Under the pieces are notes generated by a model. That model was given only the letters and a program-made list of their open reading frames with translations. It was not told where the DNA came from and did no database searches. Of a DNA stretch of 8,012 bases, positions 1 through 5,970 are shown piece after piece (position 1 is the first letter of the stretch; each line of letters starts with the position of its first letter). Both the position numbers and the translations under genes were made by a program. Source of the stretch: Cryomorphaceae bacterium (lineage in GTDB: Bacteria; Bacteroidota; Bacteroidia; Flavobacteriales; BACL11); contig CATIQX010000166.1 in the NCBI GenBank assembly GCA_949531795.1, positions 1 through 8,012 on the forward strand, written 5' to 3'.

Positions 1-695
1 CTTTAGGAGGAATTACCCATTTTGACGGAACTACTTTTACCCCTTATGACACTGCTAATGGTTTGCTTTCGCAATTTGTAACGGATATCCTTGTAGATAA
101 TAATGATAATAAATGGGTTGGTACTTCAAGTGGAATGTCTGTTTTGGATGCATCTAATACATCTTTTACTCAGCATACTAGGATGTATATAATGCCACTT
201 CCTGACACTTTAAATCCTGTGGTGGATATTGCCATGGATTCATACGGAAGAATATGGACCGCTATTTATGTTGGCTATTTGGCAGAAGGTGGGATAGCTT
301 ATTGGGATGGAAATCAATGGGAAGATTTTCATGTTTCAGATGGATTAGTTGGACCAAATGTAAGAGGGTTGGTAATTGATTCTGATGATAATGTTTGGAT
401 AGCAACTAGTTCTGGAGTATCAAAAATATCAGCTATTCTTAGTGCAGTTGTAGCTGCTGAAATAGCCACATTTAATTTATTTCCTAACCCTAGTAATGAT
501 GTATTATATTTAAATAATGGAACCCAAAATATTCAGCAGGTAAAAATGTATAATAATTTGGGAGTTTTAGTCTATTCGAATAATAATAAAAAACAGCAGT
601 ATAAAATTGATGTTTCTTCTTTTTCTCATGGTTTATATTATGTAAATGTTCATTATTCTGATGCTATTATTCGTAAGAAAATAGTTATTAACTAA
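1..695 (+). CDS. Secreted beta-propeller protein with T9SS C-terminal sorting domain (5' end outside window)
   Basis: The reading frame is open from base 3 with no start of its own, so this is the last 230 residues of a longer protein. The N-terminal part holds repeats of the two-component-regulator-propeller kind: a GGITHFDG strand and NKWVGTSSGMSVLD (about residues 36-49), DSYGRIWTA (79-87), then AYWDGNQWEDF and DNVWIATSSGVSKI (129-142). Each combines a D-x-x-x-N/R-x-W-x-(G/A)-T turn with a following strand, as expected for blades of a beta-propeller. From about residue 157 a T9SS type A sorting domain follows: the FPNPSND motif, a YNNLG turn, the GLYYV strand and a basic end (RKKIVIN). The protein is therefore predicted to cross the outer membrane and be released or anchored at the surface. 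No histidine kinase or DNA-binding domain follows the blades, so a regulator is unlikely. The ligand or substrate cannot be inferred. It ends 82 bases before the next gene and is probably a separate transcription unit. Confidence 0.88.
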   Translation, partial: LGGITHFDGTTFTPYDTANGLLSQFVTDILVDNNDNKWVGTSSGMSVLDASNTSFTQHTRMYIMPLPDTLNPVVDIAMDSYGRIWTAIYVGYLAEGGIAYWDGNQWEDFHVSDGLVGPNVRGLVIDSDDNVWIATSSGVSKISAILSAVVAAEIATFNLFPNPSNDVLYLNNGTQNIQQVKMYNNLGVLVYSNNNKKQQYKIDVSSFSHGLYYVNVHYSDAIIRKKIVIN

Positions 696-702
696 TACTG
701 TT

Positions 703-733
703 TTTGAATATCTAAGATTGATTTTTAGTTTTC
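703..733 (+). promoter_or_regulatory. Candidate Bacteroidota-type promoter for the CotH cluster
   Basis: In the 82-base gap before the CotH gene, TTTG at 703-706 is followed after 19 bases by TAGTTTTC at 726-733. This matches the Bacteroidota housekeeping pattern (TTTG, 17-23 bases, TAnnTTTG) at every fixed base but the last G. Transcription would begin near 738-742, giving a leader of about 35-40 bases. The gap is very AT-rich, so chance matches are easy and the call is tentative. I see no convincing hairpin terminator for the upstream gene in the same gap. Confidence 0.35.
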
Positions 734-777
734 TGCCTTAAGTAATTATATTTTTTAAATTTACAAAAAAATAAACT

Positions 778-2982
778 ATGCGTAAAATACTCTTGTGTGC
801 AGTCTTAATTGGTTCTCATTTATCTTCTTTTTCACAAGATGTTTTTGATATTGGTGTTCGTAATATTGATATTTATTTCTCTCAAAATAACTGGGATGAT
901 TCTTTGGATATCTATTATGCAAATGGTCTGAACGAGCGTTTAGTGGCGGACTCTATTGTGATTGACGGAATAATGGATCCAAATGTTGGTATTAAGTACA
1001 AAGGGAATAGTTCATATAATGTAGCGAATGTTAAAAACCCTATGAACATAAAGTTGGATCATGTAAATAATGGTCAGTCTATTGATGGTTACAATGTGAT
1101 AAAATTATCTAATGGATTTAGAGATCCATCATTTGTGCGTGAAGTATTAAGTTATGAAATGGCAAGGGAATACATGCCTTCTCCAAAAGCAACTTATTCA
1201 AGAGTTTCCGTGAATGGCACTTTAATTGGTTTATATACATGTGTACAATCTATAGACGATGATTTTACAAATGAAAATTTTTATGAGCGTAAAGGGCCTT
1301 TCTTTAAAGTTGATAATACTGGCATTTCTATTCCTGGTTGTTTTGGCCCTTTAGGTATTTTAGAATATTATTCTGACACAAATTGTTACCAAAGAGCCTA
1401 TGAGATGGAGTCCACTGAAGATTGGACAGAGTTAGGGAACTTTTTAGATACTTTAAACAATCATTTTACGGAAATAGAAAATGTGATGGACATTGATCGT
1501 ACACTTTGGATGATGGCTTTTGAAAATTTAATTATTGGCTTGGACGGTCCTATTAATTCTATTCCTCATAATTTTTATTTATTCAAGGATAATAATGGTA
1601 GGTTTTCTACTTTGTTATGGGATATGAATATGGCTTTTGGAACATTTACTAACGGTTTGCCAAATCCTGTAACTAATATTGATTTGCAAGAGCTAGATAT
1701 CTTTCATGAGAGTACAAATAGCCAAAATAAATTAACAACTCAAATATTCTCATCTGATAGATATAAGAGAATGTATGTGGCGCACATGCGTACAATTTTA
1801 AATGAACAGTTTATAAATAATAATTATAGTACAAGAGCTTCACAATTACAACAATTAATTGATTCAGATGTAAATACTGATCCAAATACTTTTTATTCTT
1901 ATACTGAGTTTACAGATAATGCAACTACATCTGTAGCTAATATCATTGGTATTTCGGAGTTAATGAATGCTAGAGTATCCCACTTGCAGACTTTAAGTGA
2001 TTTTACAGTAACTCCTCCAACTATTACTTCTATTTCAACTAATCCAGTTAATGTTTTACCACATTCTGACGTAAGTATTACTGCAGCAATAAGCAATTCA
2101 AATTATGCGTATCTTGGTTATCGTTATACTTTTGCTGATAAGTTTGAAAAAATACAAATGTATGATGATGGTATGCATGGAGATGGAACAGCTGGTGACG
2201 GCATTTATGGAGCAACCATTAATGTAGATGCTCGCGATGTACAGTATTATTTTTATGCTGAAAATACGGATGCAGGAATTTTCTCTCCTAAAAGAGCAGA
2301 AAAAGAATTCCATCAATTGCCTGTACTTGGTGGTTTAGTGATCAATGAAATTATGGCTGGAAATGTTAATGCAGTTGCTGACCAAAATGGAGAATATGAT
2401 GATTGGGTAGAATTGTATAATGGTAATAATTTTAACTTAAACTTGAACGGATATTATCTTTCTGATAATGAAAATGATTTAACAAAATGGACTTTTTCTA
2501 ATGCGATTATTCCTGCTTATGGATACTTAATTGTTTGGTGTGATACTGCAGGTAATTCTCAGTCAGGTTTACATACTACTTATCGTTTATCAGCTGACCA
2601 AGAGGAGGTTTATTTAACTGACCCAACAGGTTTAGTAGTTGATGCTGTACATTATGTAAATATGATTAATGATAAAGGCTTTGCTCGTGTTCCAAACGGT
2701 ACGGGTGCTATGCAGTATCAATCGCATACTTACAATGCAATAAATCAAAATGTTGCTGGATTATCTGATGTGAGTGTAAGTGGAAAAATGAGAGTGTACC
2801 CAAATCCGTCAAACAATAGAATTTATATTTTGGGTGCTACTAAAAGTGTAAGTGTTTATAATATGATGGGGCAGGAAGTATTTTCTAAACTAGAAGTTAA
2901 ATCTATTGATATTAGTGAGTGGAAAAATGGTATTTACTTTGTGAAGTCAGGTGAGTTTGTAATCAAAATTATAAAACAATAA
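778..2982 (+). CDS. CotH kinase family protein with lamin-tail domain and T9SS sorting domain
   Basis: A 734-residue exported protein. Residues 1-20 are a signal peptide (hydrophobic core, SFSQ end). Residues about 25-405 form a CotH-type kinase-like domain: KYKGNSS (74-80), a probable nucleotide-loop equivalent; NIKLD with Lys92; SNGFRDPSFVRE (111-122); VNGTLIGLYT (145-154); Asp256 and Asn265 in the stretch before YLFKD; and LLWDMNMAFG (279-288), the family's metal-binding W-D-x-D/N element. CotH of Bacillus spore coats is an atypical protein kinase; here the domain is exported, so its phosphate donor is unclear. A beta-sandwich (about 412-512) carries an Asp/Gly-rich loop (DDGMHGDGTAGDG, 463-475) that resembles a calcium-binding turn. 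A lamin-tail domain follows (about 519-627, starting LVINEIMAG, then WVELYN). The end (672-734) is a T9SS type A sorting domain with VYPNPSNNRIY, NMMGQEV and NGIYFVK. The start has no Shine-Dalgarno, only an A-rich leader. The stop TAA shares one base with the next ATG. Family assignment is strong; kinase activity is not proven. Confidence 0.9.
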   Translation: MRKILLCAVLIGSHLSSFSQDVFDIGVRNIDIYFSQNNWDDSLDIYYANGLNERLVADSIVIDGIMDPNVGIKYKGNSSYNVANVKNPMNIKLDHVNNGQSIDGYNVIKLSNGFRDPSFVREVLSYEMAREYMPSPKATYSRVSVNGTLIGLYTCVQSIDDDFTNENFYERKGPFFKVDNTGISIPGCFGPLGILEYYSDTNCYQRAYEMESTEDWTELGNFLDTLNNHFTEIENVMDIDRTLWMMAFENLIIGLDGPINSIPHNFYLFKDNNGRFSTLLWDMNMAFGTFTNGLPNPVTNIDLQELDIFHESTNSQNKLTTQIFSSDRYKRMYVAHMRTILNEQFINNNYSTRASQLQQLIDSDVNTDPNTFYSYTEFTDNATTSVANIIGISELMNARVSHLQTLSDFTVTPPTITSISTNPVNVLPHSDVSITAAISNSNYAYLGYRYTFADKFEKIQMYDDGMHGDGTAGDGIYGATINVDARDVQYYFYAENTDAGIFSPKRAEKEFHQLPVLGGLVINEIMAGNVNAVADQNGEYDDWVELYNGNNFNLNLNGYYLSDNENDLTKWTFSNAIIPAYGYLIVWCDTAGNSQSGLHTTYRLSADQEEVYLTDPTGLVVDAVHYVNMINDKGFARVPNGTGAMQYQSHTYNAINQNVAGLSDVSVSGKMRVYPNPSNNRIYILGATKSVSVYNMMGQEVFSKLEVKSIDISEWKNGIYFVKSGEFVIKIIKQ

Positions 2983-3413
2983 TGATGAGGAATTTTTTAA
3001 TTATTTGTTCAATAGCAATTGGTTTTTCTGCTTGTGAAAAGCCAGAAGGAGAAGGGGGTACTTCAGTAATTGAAGGGCAAGTTTATAAAATTTTTACATT
3101 TCAAAATCCAACTACAGGTTTAATAGATACTCCATATTTTCAATTTGATGAAGGGAAAGATGTATTTATAATTTATGGAGCTGATAAAAGTGAGTTATAT
3201 GATGATAAGTTTGAAACAGATTATAACGGAAGATATCGATTTGAATACTTAAGAAAAGGAAATTATATTATTTATACTTATGCTGATAGTACAGTGGAAT
3301 ATTCTCAGTCATTAAATATTAAATATGAATACCCTGTATACAAGACAATCTCTATTAGCACAAATAATTCTACTAACATGATAGAAGATTTTATAATTCA
3401 GGAAAATCAATAA
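2982..3413 (+). CDS. Small lipoprotein with carboxypeptidase-regulatory-like domain, unknown function
   Basis: A 143-residue protein. The N-terminus (MMRNFLIICSIAIGFSAC) is a short lipoprotein signal peptide, with lipobox F-S-A-C and lipidated Cys18. The next residues (EKPEGEGG) are acidic and glycine-rich, loosely like Bacteroidota surface-lipoprotein export signals, so the mature protein may sit on the periplasmic or outer face of the outer membrane. The body (about 29-140) has the spaced signature of a carboxypeptidase-regulatory-like beta-sandwich: IEGQVY, then VFIIYGAD, then ETDYNGRYRFEYLRKGNYIIYTY (78-100), where the T-D-x-x-G-x-Y-x-F-x-x-L turn is typical. No catalytic residues are apparent. 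The gene overlaps the CotH stop by one base (TAATG), indicating translational coupling. ATG at 2982 or the second ATG at 2985 could both serve as start. Such domains usually bind or scaffold, so an adaptor for the CotH protein is a reasonable inference, but the function is unknown. Confidence 0.8.
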   Translation: MMRNFLIICSIAIGFSACEKPEGEGGTSVIEGQVYKIFTFQNPTTGLIDTPYFQFDEGKDVFIIYGADKSELYDDKFETDYNGRYRFEYLRKGNYIIYTYADSTVEYSQSLNIKYEYPVYKTISISTNNSTNMIEDFIIQENQ

Positions 3414-4163
3414 GTGAGTAATTTTCCTCAAATAATTACTGACTTCTTACCTATTTCTTTGGACGAGATGGATGATGTGAAGTTAATGAGTCGTACAGAT
3501 ACTAAGTTTGCTTTTAAAGCTAATAAAATGCCTTTGCTTTTACAAAAACTATTGCCTTTTTATCGTGTGTTAGCTATTGATGGTAAACTTATTCATGATT
3601 ACAAATCTCTTTACTTTGATACTGACGATAGAAAATTTTATTTGGATCATCATAATGGAAGAGTAAATAGAAATAAAATTAGATTCAGAGAATATGTTGG
3701 AAGCAAGCTTGCTTTTTTAGAAATAAAGCTGAAAAATAACAAAGGAAAAACTATCAAAAAAAGGATGAAAGTAGATGCTATTACTTCTGATCTTTCAGAT
3801 AAACATCAAAAATATATAGAAAAAATTATTGGAGCACCTATGCACGTAAGTGCTAAACAGTGGATTAATTTTAGCAGAATTACTTTTGTGCATAAAACTC
3901 AAAAAGAAAGGTTAACTATGGATGTAAACCTTACTTTTGAAAACGCTAATGATAATGGAGATATGAAACATATTGTTATTGCTGAGGTTAAGCAGGAACG
4001 GATGAGTCGTTCGTCTGACTTTATGCGTATTGCAAAAGAAATGCATATTCTCCCAATACGTATTAGTAAGTATTGCCTAACAACTTCGGCTTTAAACCCA
4101 TTGTTGAAAAAAAATAGATTTAAAGAAAAAGTATTATTTATAAATAAATTAAAACAAGCATAA
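3414..4163 (+). CDS. VTC domain protein, probable polyphosphate polymerase
   Basis: A 249-residue cytoplasmic protein of the VTC family, the catalytic fold of the yeast Vtc4 polyphosphate polymerase, a triphosphate-tunnel enzyme that makes polyphosphate from ATP. The basic and acidic strand motifs that line the tunnel are visible in order: RTDTKFAF (27-34), YKSLYFDT (63-70), KIRFRE (88-93, an R-x-R pair), FLEIKLK (101-107), KKRMK (115-119), ERLTMDVNLTF (165-175), IAEVKQER (189-196, probable metal-binding Glu191) and ISKYCL (217-222). All charged positions expected of an active enzyme seem present. Only the catalytic domain exists: there is no SPX domain and no membrane segment. The start is GTG at 3414, directly after and in frame with the preceding TAA. 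AGGA at 3400-3403 is a plausible ribosome site, and the next in-frame ATG (3468) would leave only eight residues before the first motif. The stop overlaps the DUF4956 start by one base. Family call is strong; product and acceptor are inferred. Confidence 0.88.
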   Translation: MSNFPQIITDFLPISLDEMDDVKLMSRTDTKFAFKANKMPLLLQKLLPFYRVLAIDGKLIHDYKSLYFDTDDRKFYLDHHNGRVNRNKIRFREYVGSKLAFLEIKLKNNKGKTIKKRMKVDAITSDLSDKHQKYIEKIIGAPMHVSAKQWINFSRITFVHKTQKERLTMDVNLTFENANDNGDMKHIVIAEVKQERMSRSSDFMRIAKEMHILPIRISKYCLTTSALNPLLKKNRFKEKVLFINKLKQA

Positions 4164-4807
4164 TGGAACTATTATCAATTTTATTATCTGGAGGAATGGA
4201 GTTTTTAGGGACGCCAATTTTTGATTCCAAGGATTTTTTCACTCTAATTACTAAAACCATATTTAACCTAGTAATTATTACTATAATTATTAGGTATATT
4301 TATTATCCTGTAACTAAAAATAAAGATTACTTATTTACTTATTTTTTGATAAGTTTAACGGTATTTCTGCTCTGTGTTCTTTTGGATAGTGTTAAGCTGC
4401 AACTAGGTTTCGCATTAGGACTTTTTGCTATTTTTGGTATTATACGTTATCGGACTGATCCTATTCCTATTAAGGAGATGACTTACCTTTTTCTAGTGAT
4501 TGGAATATCTGTAGTTAATGCTTTGGCCAATAAAAAAATTAGTCATGCTGAGCTTGTTTTTGCAAATTTGATGATAGTCTTTGTCGCTTTTGGTATGGAG
4601 CGTTTATGGTTGCTTAAACCAGAATTACGTAAAAATGTAATTTATGAAAAAATTGAATTAATTGTGCCTGAAAAAAGAGCCGAGCTTATTGCTGACTTAA
4701 AAGAAAGAACTGGAATTAATATCATTCGTGTTGAAGTTAGAAGAATTGATTTCTTAAAAGATACTGCTAACCTGCGTATTTTCTATTATGAGAACGATTC
4801 AAAATAG
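4163..4807 (+). CDS. DUF4956 family inner-membrane protein
   Basis: A 214-residue integral membrane protein. Hydrophobic segments lie at about residues 29-49, 57-76, 81-95, 107-122 and 129-146. The family's most conserved stretch, GLFAIFGIIRYRTDPIP (86-102) followed by KEMTYLF, lies between the third and fourth. The Arg/Thr/Asp-rich part of that stretch could face the membrane interface or a pore. The C-terminal 60 residues (about 155-214) form a soluble alpha/beta domain, probably cytoplasmic, with strands EKIELIVP, IIRVEVRRID and ANLRIFYYE. DUF4956 genes recur beside VTC-domain genes in many bacteria, so a role as membrane partner, anchor or translocation path for the VTC product is a common-sense inference, but its biochemical function is not established to my knowledge. 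Translation is probably coupled both ways: ATG overlaps the VTC stop by one base, and the last 20 bases overlap the DUF2490 gene. Confidence 0.88.
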   Translation: MELLSILLSGGMEFLGTPIFDSKDFFTLITKTIFNLVIITIIIRYIYYPVTKNKDYLFTYFLISLTVFLLCVLLDSVKLQLGFALGLFAIFGIIRYRTDPIPIKEMTYLFLVIGISVVNALANKKISHAELVFANLMIVFVAFGMERLWLLKPELRKNVIYEKIELIVPEKRAELIADLKERTGINIIRVEVRRIDFLKDTANLRIFYYENDSK

Positions 4808-5429
4808 TATAATTCTTTTATTATTTTTCTCATTCACATGTTTTGCTCAGGAGAATGATTTTCAAACTTGGCATTCAGTTTCATTGAACAAGAAAATTAT
4901 AAAAAAAATCAATCTGTCTATAAAAACAGGTTTGCGTTTAAGGGAAAACTCAAGCCAATACAGTAAGCAATTTACGGATGTAAAAATCAAGCGTAAATAC
5001 AACAAGCGTTTTTCTGGTTCTCTAGGTTATCGCTATATTAACAAATGGGATAATGCGCTTAATATCTCTAATCAGAATCGTTTTTATACTGATGTTAATT
5101 ATAAAAATAGATTTAGTAAACGCATTTCTTATTCATTAAGAAATAGATGGCAAGCTCAGGGTGATTTTTTAGAATATAAAATGACTTTACGTCAGAAATT
5201 CACAATTGATTACAACTTAAAAAAAACAAAACTATCTCCTAGTATTGCTGGTGAATATTTTTTAACATTGAAGGATGGAGTTAATAAGTTGCGTTCCACT
5301 TTAGGTTTAGGGTATCCGTTATCTAAAAAGTTGGATTTTGAATTAGTTTATAGAATTCAACATGAGTTTTATGTAAATAATCCACAAACTCTGTTTATCT
5401 TTGAAGGAAAATTAGCTTATAATTTTTAA
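4788..5429 (+). CDS. DUF2490 family protein, probable outer-membrane beta-barrel
   Basis: A 213-residue exported protein. Residues 1-20 are a clear signal peptide (hydrophobic ILLLFFSFTCFA, cleavage before Gln21). The mature part opens with DFQTWHSVSLNKKI, typical of DUF2490, and then alternates polar and hydrophobic/aromatic residues in strands separated by short basic turns: NLSIKTGLRLR, SGSLGYRYI, ISYSLRNRWQ, SPSIAGEYFLT, RSTLGLGYPL, FELVYRIQ. It ends FEGKLAYNF; a terminal Phe after an alternating strand is the usual beta-barrel assembly signal. About 8-10 strands fit, which would be a small barrel. No enzyme motif is seen. Many Lys/Arg residues occur in the strands and turns, so an anionic ligand is conceivable, but this is speculation. 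The start ATG at 4788 lies inside the DUF4956 gene, and cdd begins 4 bases after the stop, suggesting a continuous transcript. Confidence 0.82.
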   Translation: MRTIQNSIILLLFFSFTCFAQENDFQTWHSVSLNKKIIKKINLSIKTGLRLRENSSQYSKQFTDVKIKRKYNKRFSGSLGYRYINKWDNALNISNQNRFYTDVNYKNRFSKRISYSLRNRWQAQGDFLEYKMTLRQKFTIDYNLKKTKLSPSIAGEYFLTLKDGVNKLRSTLGLGYPLSKKLDFELVYRIQHEFYVNNPQTLFIFEGKLAYNF

Positions 5430-5433
5430 TTTT

Positions 5434-5928
5434 ATGGAAGAAAAAAAAATAGAAATTTCTTTTATTTCAGCTCACTTAAGTGAGATTTCTGATGAAGAAC
5501 AGCAATTAGTTGCCAATGCAAAATCAGCTTTCAAAACAGCTTATGCCCCTTATTCTGGCTTTTTGGTTGGAGCAAGCGTTCTGCTGGAAAACGGTGAAGT
5601 AATTTGTGGAAGTAATCAGGAAAATGTAGCTTATCCTTCTGGGCTTTGCGCTGAGCGTGTCGCACTTTTTTATGCAGGAGCGAAATATCCAAAAATTAAA
5701 ATAAAAACCATTGCCGTTTCCGTATTTTCAAAAAGTTATCAGGAAATCGATGTTATATCACCTTGTGGAGCTTGTAGGCAAGTTATGGCGGAATATGAGG
5801 ATAAACAAGAACAATCTATTAAAGTAATTTTGCACTGTCCATCAGATAAGGTGCTTATTGCTAATGCGGTTGAGTCTTTGTTGCCATTTATGTTTAAAAG
5901 TTCTTTATTAAAGAAATATAAGCAGTAA
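5434..5928 (+). CDS. cdd: Cytidine deaminase
   Basis: A 164-residue cytosolic, zinc-dependent enzyme of pyrimidine salvage that deaminates cytidine and deoxycytidine to uridine and deoxyuridine. All key elements are present: AYAPYSGFLVGASV (36-49), the substrate loop NQENVAYPSG (61-70, with Asn61 and Glu63 expected to hold the ribose), CAER (72-75, zinc ligand Cys72 and catalytic Glu74) and PCGACRQ (110-116, zinc ligands Cys111 and Cys114). Three cysteine ligands mark the small tetrameric class. An N-terminal extension of about 25 residues makes it longer than the roughly 135-residue Bacillus enzyme; similar lengths are usual in Bacteroidota, so this is not odd. Codons 3-6 contain a run of nine A (5441-5449). 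The gene starts 4 bases after the DUF2490 stop and may be cotranscribed with that cluster, although no functional link is evident. Confidence 0.96.
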   Translation: MEEKKIEISFISAHLSEISDEEQQLVANAKSAFKTAYAPYSGFLVGASVLLENGEVICGSNQENVAYPSGLCAERVALFYAGAKYPKIKIKTIAVSVFSKSYQEIDVISPCGACRQVMAEYEDKQEQSIKVILHCPSDKVLIANAVESLLPFMFKSSLLKKYKQ

Positions 5929-5937
5929 TTAAAGTTC

Positions 5938-5965
5938 TAGTATCTAAATACTAATATCTATTTTT
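5938..5965 (+). terminator. Weak hairpin plus T-run between cdd and recG
   Basis: TAGTAT (5938-5943) and ATACTA (5948-5953) form a perfect six-base inverted repeat around a CTAA loop, ten bases after the cdd stop. Five T follow at 5961-5965 but only after a seven-base spacer. The stem has one G-C pair per arm, so it would be a poor intrinsic terminator. It might instead be a protein-binding palindrome or chance in AT-rich DNA. Confidence 0.2.
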
Positions 5966-5966
5966 G
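5959..5966 (+). promoter_or_regulatory. Exact TAnnTTTG element just before recG
   Basis: TATTTTTG matches the Bacteroidota -7 consensus TAnnTTTG at all fixed positions and ends four bases before the recG ATG. The upstream partner is weak: TTC at 5935-5937, 21 bases away, in place of TTG. If used, transcription would start at or next to the ATG, giving a leaderless or nearly leaderless recG message. AT-rich context makes a chance match possible. Confidence 0.3.
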
Positions 5967-5970
5967 TTGA

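Noticed and set aside
696..777. Intrinsic terminator or riboswitch in the gap before the CotH gene.
   Set aside because: T-rich but without a stem of useful length; the CTTAAG at 737-742 is only a short palindrome, and the gap is too short for a riboswitch.
1899..2316. Two reverse-strand open frames opposite the middle of the CotH gene.
   Set aside because: They lie wholly inside a well-supported coding region, have no recognisable domain and look like shadows of the + strand gene.
3414..4163. CYTH-type thiamine triphosphatase or adenylate cyclase instead of a polyphosphate polymerase.
   Set aside because: The fold superfamily is shared, but the first strand reads RTDTK rather than the ExExK of CYTH enzymes, and ISKYCL plus the DUF4956 neighbour are VTC hallmarks.
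5400..5434. Promoter for cdd inside the end of the DUF2490 gene: TTTG at 5400-5403 and TAATTTTA at 5427-5434.
   Set aside because: The -7 match includes the start codon itself and the spacing is at the extreme; in such AT-rich sequence this is weak evidence.
5441..5449. Run of nine A in codons 3-6 of cdd, and another at 6690-6698 in recG, as phase-variation or slippage sites.
   Set aside because: A-runs of seven to nine occur in several genes here (for example in the VTC gene), as expected of an AT-rich genome, and both genes are housekeeping with intact frames.
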